Source: a virus
Strand: one strand, 5' to 3'
Virus record (IMG/VR): IMGVR_UViG_3300047463_000283
Span: 1 to 20,659 of that record
Length of the DNA: 20,659 nucleotides
This document shows positions 15,001 through 20,560 of this stretch, piece by piece. The notes beneath the pieces were generated by a model. That model was not told the origin of the DNA. It made no database searches and saw nothing but the letters and a program-made list of their open reading frames with translations. Numbering within the stretch: the stretch's first letter is position 1; the number at the start of each line of letters is the position of its first letter. Made by a program: the position numbers and the translations under genes.

Positions 15001-16159
15001 CAATTGATATTGTGAATTGATGACCCGTAACAAAAACTGGATTTGCAGATGTTCCTGTGATCACAGTTGGAACGGCGCCAATCCATGAATATCCAGGATA
15101 TTCAATTTCTCCACTACCAACTGGGAACCACCAAGTATTTGTGGTTTGGCTTGTAGCCAGAGTGATCATCTGGAAAACGGTATTTGTATAATTACCCATT
15201 TCATCGGCAAGCGTATTGACGGCATAATTTCCAGAAATTCCCAAAGACATGACGGGCTCAATTACTGTCAAAGGCTCGTCAGTACGGGAAAACCCTAAAT
15301 CATCCAGAATGGTAGGCATAGAAGATGGTGAACCTCCTTCACTGAAAAAGGTAAATGGTACACGGCAATTTGAATTAGTAAGACGTATATTGCAAATATC
15401 ACCAACTGAGTTGGATGTTAATTTTGCTGTACGTGTAAAGATAGTAGCTGTTATTCCTTGAATCTTTAATTGAGAGTTGGCATTTATTGCACTAACAACT
15501 CCGGCCAGACTTTGACCTGCGGTTAGCGGAACTGCCACGCCATTTATCACGAGATTTCCGCTATAAGATATAGCTGCAACAGAACTACTAGTTAGAGGTC
15601 CGCCAATATTACGATTGCCCTGTGTTACGGCGCAAAGTTTATTATCACTAGAAATTACAATAGGCTTTTGTGATTGCCATGCATATGCTGGATTGATGTT
15701 TCCGTTACTCTGGAATATTCCCCAGGTTGAATTCTGTGTATCTAACCAATATGTACCATTCAATGTTGGACCTGTTGGTGTAGAGGTATTGGGCACTAGT
15801 TGTTCTAGATCAACATTTGCACGAATTACATATGCACTATTTGCCACACCCAGGTATTGATAAAGAGTGAATAGTCCTATCTCGTTTAGTTCATTATCAT
15901 ACTGAGCACTTCCAGCTGCACTATAGAAAGTTGGATTGCCAAATGTTTGAAGAGCATCTCGTTGACTTGTAATTAGATACAAATCTCCGGCATTTTGTGG
16001 AAGAGTTCCTGGTGCAATATTTGTAGTTGAACCTGGCGCTAGTTTATTAGCAGCCGTGGCGATTACAATAAGTGGAACAGTTCCTGGACCTGATGCTCCG
16101 TAAGCACTTTCATCAATGATGCTTACTTTTACGCCTGGTGAAACTAGAGAACCTGACAT
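12056..16159 (-). CDS. 18: Tail sheath protein gp18, greatly enlarged
   Basis: 1367 residues, about twice T4 gp18 (659). It forms the contractile sheath around the tube. Sheath parts are the N terminus (SLVSPGVKVSIIDES...VPLIVIATAANK, 1-115) and the C-terminal 300 residues (AVVVAAMNSAFETNQDIRAQ, GRGLVVFGQKTLDPIATALD, RVNVARLCAYLSWHLNQ, EFIYIPVRVMATG). Between them lie extra surface domains: three repeats like the flagellin/FliD IN motif (about 197-290, 380-462, 648-736), Gly-rich repeats GSGYVVGDTLTV and GTGYRVNDTITF (about 494-645), and four Trp-containing modules of the type DLWINT...SW (about 130-160, 761-790, 863-890, 916-949). The start has GAGG six bases upstream and a late box. A strong terminator follows. 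The frame is unbroken, so the insertion is presumably functional. Confidence 0.95.
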   Translation of the reverse strand: MSGSLVSPGVKVSIIDESAYGASGPGTVPLIVIATAANKLAPGSTTNIAPGTLPQNAGDLYLITSQRDALQTFGNPTFYSAAGSAQYDNELNEIGLFTLYQYLGVANSAYVIRANVDLEQLVPNTSTPTGPTLNGTYWLDTQNSTWGIFQSNGNINPAYAWQSQKPIVISSDNKLCAVTQGNRNIGGPLTSSSVAAISYSGNLVINGVAVPLTAGQSLAGVVSAINANSQLKIQGITATIFTRTAKLTSNSVGDICNIRLTNSNCRVPFTFFSEGGSPSSMPTILDDLGFSRTDEPLTVIEPVMSLGISGNYAVNTLADEMGNYTNTVFQMITLATSQTTNTWWFPVGSGEIEYPGYSWIGAVPTVITGTSANPVFVTGHQFTISIDNASPITVTVGDTSLPGLVSTINTALASTNTIATITVNGASKYLTLTNYDATSVKLQDLTDQNGVGTTLALAGIPTTNTYWASVTGTASQPTFVAATLLTQSAGVIAPGSGYVVGDTLTVIGGTHSTATQLSVQSLEAVSLVPTGGASGTGYRVNDTITFGISDSNYTTTIVAVVEAINNGAIESVNIIQNGQYTGLTAPTSDVPVSATSGVGQNATFTIVWGVNTTNVAVAGNYTVYPVGTVSVSGGSGTGATFALTSGFLTSNSFSVTIPGQSPVTVHVPASLSPSINYATLAQLVQQINTVAFPSGPIVASTNSSNQLVITNTNGTAFSLADLSGTPLKTAGIATGTTFGRGMVYQGYAPTLTVPSSLSALKAENVWINTTPAGNGVNLVVKRYESGEWVSQNSTPNTGNIPLYTGDSAADTAFGALKAYGSIYGQYNYYDDMPVTANVLLNYWDGFQWMNLQYVSSISEPAGPPSDGTLWYNTELRADILVNTGTVWQCYGNLYPGTDPNGPILSSAIPLTQSTGSPLSDYDLWINTDMKPYPQISRYNASTASWIQIDNTDHASSAGIIFADARYTADGTTSGSQVPAAMNRTVGQSAPVLDPDAPDPLLYPPYMLLFNTRYSTYNVKKWTVSAFPQNLGTAYPTDTWVTFSGNAPNGVAYMGPAAQRAVVVAAMNSAFETNQDIRAQDNYYSLISAPGYPECIAQMVQLNVDINNVAFVIGDTPSTLVPTGTAIQNWATNAADVAENGPDGLITHSPYMGLWYPWGLTQDLQGTDVLVPPSLVALTTIAYNDSVAYPWFAPAGFTRGLVSVVSSVGYLDSSGYYVPVKLTQGQRDVLYANSINPIAYMPGRGLVVFGQKTLDPIATALDRVNVARLCAYLSWHLNQLAQPFLFEQNDTQTRTNVTAVFKGYLNGLVGLRALYDFSVICDSSNNTPVRIDANQLWIDIAIQPEKSIEFIYIPVRVMATGATLPKGG
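13940..15577 (-). repeat. Inserted repeat region of the sheath (flagellin-IN-like and GxGY repeats)
   Basis: Covers sheath residues about 195-740. Three divergent units share the order: a strand with ING or a similar turn, V-x-V or V-P-L, a helix ending in INA/INT, then a strand pair ending in a leucine/glycine (LDDLGF, LALAGI, LKTAGI). This order resembles the flagellin hook IN motif. Between units two and three lie Gly-rich repeats with GYxVxDTxTxxG. Identity at the protein level is low, so no clear DNA repeat is expected. Confidence 0.65.
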
Positions 16160-16191
16160 GATTTACCTCACAATAAGATTTTGTTGCCTTT

Positions 16192-16199
16192 TATTTATC
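16192..16199 (-). promoter_or_regulatory. Late-type promoter box GATAAATA for gp18
   Basis: GATAAATA on the minus strand. Predicted transcription start about 16186, with a 27-base leader containing GAGG before the ATG at 16159. Confidence 0.65.
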
Positions 16200-16239
16200 A
16201 AGAGGGGTAAAAAATAACCCAGATTTGGCGTGGAGCATC

Positions 16240-16268
16240 TTGCACTTAAACAAATGCTGGATTATCCT
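16240..16268 (+). promoter_or_regulatory. Possible sigma70-like promoter of the kinase/SLOG pair
   Basis: TTGCAC (16240-16245) and TATCCT (16263-16268) with 17-base spacing on the plus strand. The matches are moderate. Predicted start of transcription is about 16275, next to the kinase ATG at 16276. The -10 lies inside one arm of the palindrome 16260-16290. Confidence 0.35.
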
Positions 16269-16290
16269 GTTTATTATGAACAGGATAATC
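16260..16290. promoter_or_regulatory. Perfect 12-bp inverted repeat around the kinase start codon
   Basis: GATTATCCTGTT (16260-16271) and AACAGGATAATC (16279-16290) are exact reverse complements; the seven-base centre TATTATG contains the ATG (16276-16278). It could be an mRNA hairpin with the start codon in its loop or a DNA operator overlapping the -10 and start site. There is no T-run, so it is not a terminator. Confidence 0.75.
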
Positions 16291-16872
16291 GGACTAGTTG
16301 GATTTATTGGTAGTGGCAAAGGCACTGTCGGGGATTATCTTGCCGACCGTGGATTTACACCAGTTTCTTTTGCAGCATCACTGAAAGATTGTTTGTCTGC
16401 GATATTTGGCTGGGATAGAGACCTTTTAGAGGGTGTGTCCTCGCAAAGCAGAATTTGGCGAGAAACACCAGACCCATATTGGAGTCTAAAGATGGGCAGG
16501 ACAGTAACCCCAAGATGGGCAATGCAATACATGGGCACAGACGTTATGCGTAATCATTTTTTCAATGATATCTGGGTTGCCAGTCTGGAAAAACAAATCA
16601 ACACACTTGACACAGATATAGTAGTTACAGATGCAAGATTTCCCAATGAACTTGCCATGATTCGAGAAAATTCTGGAGAATTATGGTGGGTACAACGTGA
16701 TGAGTTACCACCATGGTATAATACGGCTCTAACTAATCCTGATACTATGTCTATTGATTATCCTGATGTTCATCCCAGTGAATATCGTTGGATAAACCAA
16801 GGACCGTTCACTATATTACAAAACGATTCTTCTCTAGAGTATCTGCACGCACAAGTTGATAGATTACTATGA
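16276..16872 (+). CDS. Deoxynucleoside monophosphate kinase-like protein
   Basis: 198 residues. It has an N-terminal P-loop GFIGSGKGT (residues 9-17), an adenylate-kinase-like segment (YLADRGFTPVSFAASLKDCL), and the stretch SRIWRETPDPYW followed by TPRWAMQYMGTDVMR, typical of the phage dNMP kinase family related in role to T4 gp1. Such enzymes raise dNMPs to dNDPs for phage DNA synthesis. DIVVTDARFPNE carries the second acidic strand. The frame opens upstream to a TTG at 16225, but a P-loop is expected within about ten residues of the N terminus, so ATG 16276 is chosen. There is no Shine-Dalgarno; the ATG is in the centre of a 12-bp inverted repeat. The 3' end overlaps the SLOG-like gene by four bases (ATGA). 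Confidence 0.85.
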   Translation: MNRIIGLVGFIGSGKGTVGDYLADRGFTPVSFAASLKDCLSAIFGWDRDLLEGVSSQSRIWRETPDPYWSLKMGRTVTPRWAMQYMGTDVMRNHFFNDIWVASLEKQINTLDTDIVVTDARFPNELAMIRENSGELWWVQRDELPPWYNTALTNPDTMSIDYPDVHPSEYRWINQGPFTILQNDSSLEYLHAQVDRLL

Positions 16873-17432
16873 AGTCTATTTGTTTCAGTGGTGGAGCAAC
16901 TGGTGCGGACCACGCATGGGGTCTAATGGCAGTGGATAACGGTCATGACCTTGTACATTTCACCTTTAGACAGCACCGTCCCGCAGTAAATGAAAATTTA
17001 AAAGTTCTCACTGATGCGGAATTAATGGAAGCAGAGCCCTATGTTGCTGCTGCAGCCAAGCCAATGCGAAGAAAATATCCAGCAAAAAAAGAAGGTATCA
17101 ATAATCTTCTACGTAGAAATTGGTTTCAAATCCGATTTGCCCAACGAGTCTATGCAGTTGCCAATTTAGTAGAGGATGATCCAGGCACACTGAAAATTTC
17201 CGGGGGCACTGCTTGGGCATGTCAAATGTATGTGAACAGATGGTACACTGAAAGAAATTTTCCAGAATGTGAATTATATCTGTTTGACATGCAGACAAAC
17301 ACCTGGATGCAGTGGTGGGAAACCTGGAAGACAATAAAAAAGCCGCCAGTCCCAACAGGCAGATATGCTGGAATAGGCAGCCGTGAGATTACTGATGCTG
17401 GTATTCGTGCTATATTTGAGGTTTATGGATAA
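16869..17432 (+). CDS. SLOG/DprA-like Rossmann protein
   Basis: 187 residues. The N terminus ICFSGGATGADHAWGLMA (4-21) is the nucleotide/ligand-binding SGGAxGAD motif of the SLOG superfamily (DprA, LOG, DUF2493). A second Gly-rich turn ISGGTAWACQM lies near residue 110. The C terminus YAGIGSREITDAGI (from 166) resembles the segment that usually opens SLOG domains, here placed last, as if the domain were permuted or a second one begun and cut short. Relatives of this arrangement occur in phages, without a known function; SLOG proteins bind nucleotides or nucleotide-derived ligands. It is coupled to the kinase by a four-base overlap and converges with pth2 (10-base tail overlap), suggesting nucleotide metabolism. 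Confidence 0.8.
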   Translation: MKSICFSGGATGADHAWGLMAVDNGHDLVHFTFRQHRPAVNENLKVLTDAELMEAEPYVAAAAKPMRRKYPAKKEGINNLLRRNWFQIRFAQRVYAVANLVEDDPGTLKISGGTAWACQMYVNRWYTERNFPECELYLFDMQTNTWMQWWETWKTIKKPPVPTGRYAGIGSREITDAGIRAIFEVYG

Positions 17433-17872
17433 AGTTCAAAGTTTTTGAACAGACTTGTGAACCCAATATCATCCTTGTCACCATAAAACCATGCACAGGT
17501 AGTTTCTGGGCGAACCATTAGTACCCTGCCATCTTCGTAAGTTTTTACAATTTTTGTATCCTGATTCTGTGGAATAAGATCAGCGATTTCCATATTAGGC
17601 ACAATGAATGGATAGGAAGGGTCCAGAACTCTACCACGAAGCCAGATGGATTCACTTGTAAAATCCAGCATAGAATTGATACCGTAAAGGGTTGAACCCA
17701 ATACAATTGTCGTGCCAAACCCATCTGCCTGTTGTTTATACGATTGCATGGTTTCATAATGACCATATTTTGCCATCATTTGCACACCTGCATGATGTAC
17801 CTGTGCGGCCGCCTTGCCTGGGTTTAGGCTAGGAAGGTCTTTCCTCAACAAAACATACACTACTTGATCCAT
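17423..17872 (-). CDS. pth2: Peptidyl-tRNA hydrolase 2 (PTH2) family protein
   Basis: 149 residues. It begins with YVLLRKDLPSLNPGKAAAQV followed by HHAG, the PTH2 signature (D-L, GKxAAQxxHA), and has the later conserved patch (MVRPETTCAWFYGDKDD). PTH2 enzymes free tRNA from stalled peptidyl-tRNA, or in viruses may act on other tRNA-linked substrates. The start is ATG at 17872, chosen because AAAGGAG lies six bases upstream (17885-17879); a longer frame to 17902 has no ribosome site. A sigma70-like promoter lies upstream. It is the only leftward gene between the kinase/SLOG pair and gp13, and its promoter overlaps the gp13 stop. Similar genes occur in aquatic T4-like phages. Confidence 0.85.
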   Translation of the reverse strand: MDQVVYVLLRKDLPSLNPGKAAAQVHHAGVQMMAKYGHYETMQSYKQQADGFGTTIVLGSTLYGINSMLDFTSESIWLRGRVLDPSYPFIVPNMEIADLIPQNQDTKIVKTYEDGRVLMVRPETTCAWFYGDKDDIGFTSLFKNFELYP

Positions 17873-17894
17873 GATAATCTCCTTTGAGATTACT

Positions 17895-17921
17895 AGTATC
17901 ACACCACTGGATATTTGTCAA
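17895..17921 (-). promoter_or_regulatory. Sigma70-like promoter for pth2
   Basis: On the minus strand, a perfect TTGACA (17921-17916) and an extended -10, TGT-GATACT (GATACT at 17900-17895), 15 bases apart. The spacing is short, but the extended -10 compensates. It overlaps the end of gp13 and contrasts with the GATAAATA boxes of structural genes. Confidence 0.5.
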
Positions 17922-18670
17922 CCAATAACTATCAATGGCGGGCTGCTGGCATCAATATAATTGTCAAGTTCTTTTTCAAGAACTTCTCGCTCAGCGAGGG
18001 CTTCTTGCTTAAGAGCATCACCTTTAAGGGTTGTTCCACCACCTGGACCAATAATGGTATTGAATTTGCTGTATGCTTCTCCCAACTGAGTTTTACACCA
18101 TGTAAGAGCATATGAACGAATCCAAGGTCGGATGAAAGGGTCCTGTAGTAATTCTTCATCAACTCTGGTTCGCATGCACCATAGAACCATGGTTTCACCT
18201 CCAGTTGGTTTGCGAATTAGAGTCAACAATTTGGTAACTGGATTAAATGTATAATTGATGTAGGCACCGAACATACGTCCAGCCTGCTTCAAATATTCAT
18301 TAAAAAGTTCGTAGGTCAACAACCCCGCTGTGTAACCACCACCAGCACCTGCCTGAAGAAGATACAAATTGGTATATGCCAGTGAAAATGGGTCCAGATA
18401 TGTGCCACCCTGAGTAGAACCAAGACCTCTACGATAAATTCCTCTAACTTGAATGATTTCTTCAGGTAGCGTGTATTGATTGGTGTCATAGAGAACATGC
18501 AAAAAATAATAGGATTCTTCTGCTGAATTTCCTGCTCTTTGACGATATCTATCAAAAGCCAGAGTCATAGCATTTTCATAATGCTCTGGATCAAGTTCAA
18601 TATCAACCATCTGTCCACCCATCATAAGGCGGATTTGGTCAATAATTTGCTGTCTTAGTGGTGTTGCCAT
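17918..18670 (-). CDS. 13: Neck protein gp13
   Basis: 250 residues (T4 gp13 is 309). It forms part of the neck that closes the filled head and joins it to the tail, working with gp14. The family is shown by the N-terminal LRQQIIDQIRLMMGGQMVDI helix with ELDPEHYENAMTLAFDRYRQ, the strand YTLPEEIIQVRGIYR, and the conserved C-terminal helix block PWIRSYALTWCKTQLGEAYS with KFNTIIGPGG. ATG at 18670 has no Shine-Dalgarno; a late box GATAAATA ends five bases before it, predicting a leaderless mRNA. It is divergent from gp14, unlike T4, where 13 and 14 run in the same direction. Confidence 0.9.
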   Translation of the reverse strand: MATPLRQQIIDQIRLMMGGQMVDIELDPEHYENAMTLAFDRYRQRAGNSAEESYYFLHVLYDTNQYTLPEEIIQVRGIYRRGLGSTQGGTYLDPFSLAYTNLYLLQAGAGGGYTAGLLTYELFNEYLKQAGRMFGAYINYTFNPVTKLLTLIRKPTGGETMVLWCMRTRVDEELLQDPFIRPWIRSYALTWCKTQLGEAYSKFNTIIGPGGGTTLKGDALKQEALAEREVLEKELDNYIDASSPPLIVIG

Positions 18671-18675
18671 ACCAA

Positions 18676-18703
18676 TATTTATCGTTTTACATGTAGATAA
18701 ATA
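18676..18703. promoter_or_regulatory. Divergent pair of late boxes between gp13 and gp14
   Basis: TATTTATC at 18676-18683 (GATAAATA read leftward) and GATAAATA at 18696-18703 (read rightward) are an exact inverted repeat with 12 bases between. The left box is five bases from the gp13 ATG; the right box predicts transcription from about 18709 with a 19-base leader and AGGG before gp14. Confidence 0.7.
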
Positions 18704-18727
18704 TTCAAAACCACATAGGGAATTGTA

Positions 18728-19870
18728 ATGCCGCCTCTAGCACTTTGGAAAGGCCAAGCCGTAAAAACCAACGACTACAAATTCATAGACAGAGTAGTTG
18801 CTCAAATGTATGATGTAGGTGGCACAGAATTTTATATTCACAAATACATGGGAACCTATGAACAGGACCCAGGCACAAATAGCACACTGCCACTTGATAT
18901 AAGTGCGTCTGGTTCAGGAGACCCAACCCTGACAATTCAAGATGTGCTTAACATGGAAAATCGTGACAGAAAGTACGATCCAAATGTATACAGTATGAAG
19001 GGTCATTATCAGTTAGCAGATACTGAATTTGATTTACGGCAATTTGGATTATTTTTAAGTAACGATACAATTTTTATTACTTTTCATCTAAACAAGATGC
19101 TAGACCAATTGGGTAGAAAAATCATGAGTGGAGATGTAATAGAAATTCTTCACGTGCGAGATGATGCCGTTCTTGGAACAAATGCCGCAATAAATCGCTA
19201 CTATGTTGTAGAAGAGGGCACCAGACCTGCTGAGGGATACAGTCCAACTTGGTGGCCACACATGTGGAGAATCAAGTGCAATCCCATGCCAGATAGCACA
19301 GAATTTAGAGACATCATGCAAGCACCATTACTGGATGCTAGCGGAGATCCTGTGCCAGCACTTGATGGCAGCGGTGGATTTGCTACACTTGGTGATGCAT
19401 TAAGTACTAGAAATGCTGAAAATGCAATCAGCGATGCAGTTGATGCTGCAGCACAGGCAGAGGTACCATTCTGGTATTTCCAAACACAGAGTTGGTATAT
19501 TCTGCCCAACCAAAACCCAAATCCTGTTGGCAGTCCTGTTATCGGTGATAATGATATTTGGACTGGAAATGGTATCCCACCAAATGGCAGCAAACCAGTA
19601 AACATGGGTACAAGTTGGCCAGCATCTCCACTTAATGGCGATTACTTTTTGCGAACTGACTGGGCACCGCCACAATTGTTTAACTATCAAAATGGTATTT
19701 GGACCTGGATCCAAACTGATTTTAGAAATCAGTGGTTGCCAGCAAATGATACACTAGTGAGTTTCATAAATAATAAAAACATTACTACCCTATCCAACGG
19801 AACTGTTCTGCCGGAACAACAAAATTTAAGAACAGCCATCCGACCAAAACTTGATCCGGACATCTTATAA
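18728..19870 (+). CDS. 14: Neck protein gp14, with extra C-terminal module
   Basis: 380 residues, versus 256 in T4. The conserved neck part is residues about 15-195: VVAQMYDVGGTEFYIHKYMG, the NMENRDRKYDPNVYSMKGHY segment, GLFLSNDTIFITFHLNKM, and the RPAEGYSPTWWPHMWRIKC region. In T4, gp14 joins gp13 in the head-to-tail neck. Residues about 200-345 are extra: an Ala-rich linker then Trp-rich modules, including SPLNGDYFLRTDW (300-312) followed by NYQNGIWTWIQTD, which resembles a module in the sheath. ATG has AGGG seven bases upstream and a late box at 18696-18703. The GH19 gene follows after 11 bases. Confidence 0.88.
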   Translation: MPPLALWKGQAVKTNDYKFIDRVVAQMYDVGGTEFYIHKYMGTYEQDPGTNSTLPLDISASGSGDPTLTIQDVLNMENRDRKYDPNVYSMKGHYQLADTEFDLRQFGLFLSNDTIFITFHLNKMLDQLGRKIMSGDVIEILHVRDDAVLGTNAAINRYYVVEEGTRPAEGYSPTWWPHMWRIKCNPMPDSTEFRDIMQAPLLDASGDPVPALDGSGGFATLGDALSTRNAENAISDAVDAAAQAEVPFWYFQTQSWYILPNQNPNPVGSPVIGDNDIWTGNGIPPNGSKPVNMGTSWPASPLNGDYFLRTDWAPPQLFNYQNGIWTWIQTDFRNQWLPANDTLVSFINNKNITTLSNGTVLPEQQNLRTAIRPKLDPDIL

Positions 19871-19881
19871 GGGAGAAAAAA

Positions 19882-20511
19882 ATGAGTTTTGATTTTGATT
19901 TTACACAAGAACACCTGGCTCGCTGTATACCAAGTCACACAATAGGTGAATGGTATGAAGCCATTTGTGACAACCTACCAGACTACCAAATTACTTCAGT
20001 TCGCCGTGTTGCTGCTTGGCTAGCACAAATGGGTCACGAGAGTGGTGACCTTCGTGAACTACAAGAAAACCTAAATTATGGTGCCAAAGGCTTACGAGTT
20101 ACATTCCCACGGTATTTTCAAACCGACGAAATTGCACTGGAATACCAGCGTAAACCAGAAAAAATTGCCAACCGAGTTTATGGTGGCAGAATGGGCAATG
20201 GTCCCGAAGAAACTGGTGAGGGTTGGAAATTCCATGGTCGCGGACTTGTTCAAATCACCGGCAAGGAAAATTACACACACTGTTCCACAGCGTTGTATGG
20301 CGATGATCGACTTTTAGACAATCCTGACCTTCTTGCTGATATGGATGGCGCTGTTCGCAGTGCCTGCTGGTTCTGGAACAGCCGCAATTTGAATCCACTT
20401 GCAGATGCTGGTGATATTGTGACTATTACCAAACGTATCAATGGTGGTACCATAGGCTTACCTGACAGAGAGGCACGCTACCGTCATTGTCTTTCAGTTC
20501 TTGGCGGTTAA
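19882..20511 (+). CDS. Glycoside hydrolase family 19 lysin (chitinase-like muramidase)
   Basis: 209 residues, a single GH19 catalytic domain. Visible motifs: AQMGHESGDLRELQENLNYG with catalytic E53 and second acid E62, RGLVQITGKENY (120-131), and IVTITKRINGG (179-189). Phage GH19 enzymes cleave the glycan of peptidoglycan. There is no signal peptide and no separate wall-binding domain, so export would need a holin (none seen here) or it is carried in the virion. AAGGGAG precedes the ATG and overlaps the gp14 stop, so it is made together with neck proteins. In T4 genes 14 and 15 are adjacent; this gene is inserted between them. Confidence 0.92.
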   Translation: MSFDFDFTQEHLARCIPSHTIGEWYEAICDNLPDYQITSVRRVAAWLAQMGHESGDLRELQENLNYGAKGLRVTFPRYFQTDEIALEYQRKPEKIANRVYGGRMGNGPEETGEGWKFHGRGLVQITGKENYTHCSTALYGDDRLLDNPDLLADMDGAVRSACWFWNSRNLNPLADAGDIVTITKRINGGTIGLPDREARYRHCLSVLGG

Positions 20512-20516
20512 AATCA

Positions 20517-20524
20517 GTTAAATA
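20517..20524 (+). promoter_or_regulatory. Weak late-like box GTTAAATA
   Basis: GTTAAATA on the plus strand, one base different from the GATAAATA form seen elsewhere, six bases after the lysin stop. Predicted start about 20530, leaving a 16-base leader with AGGTG. Weaker than the other boxes. Confidence 0.3.
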
Positions 20525-20560
20525 TGCCAATATTAGGTGTGAGTAATGCAATATTGGTAT
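20524..20560 (+). promoter_or_regulatory. Hairpin with ribosome site and start codon of the gp15-like gene in its loop
   Basis: CCAATATT (20527-20534) pairs with AATATTGG (20550-20557). Three outer pairs (ATG with TAT, one G-T) extend the stem to 11 pairs. The 15-base loop AGGTGTGAGTAATGC holds the Shine-Dalgarno (AGGTG) and the ATG (20546-20548). The structure needs a transcript coming from gp14 or the lysin. Confidence 0.5.

Noticed and set aside
16204-16219. GGGT/ACCC inverted repeat as a terminator between gp18 and the kinase
   Set aside because: Only four pairs with a loose A-rich loop, and located between divergent starts where no terminator is expected.
16225-16275. Upstream TTG start giving the kinase 17 extra residues
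   Set aside because: The P-loop would sit too far from the N terminus, no Shine-Dalgarno precedes the TTG, and the extra residues look like non-coding translation.
17873-17902. Upstream start for pth2
   Set aside because: ATG 17872 has AAAGGAG at ideal spacing; the extension overlaps the ribosome site and the predicted -10.
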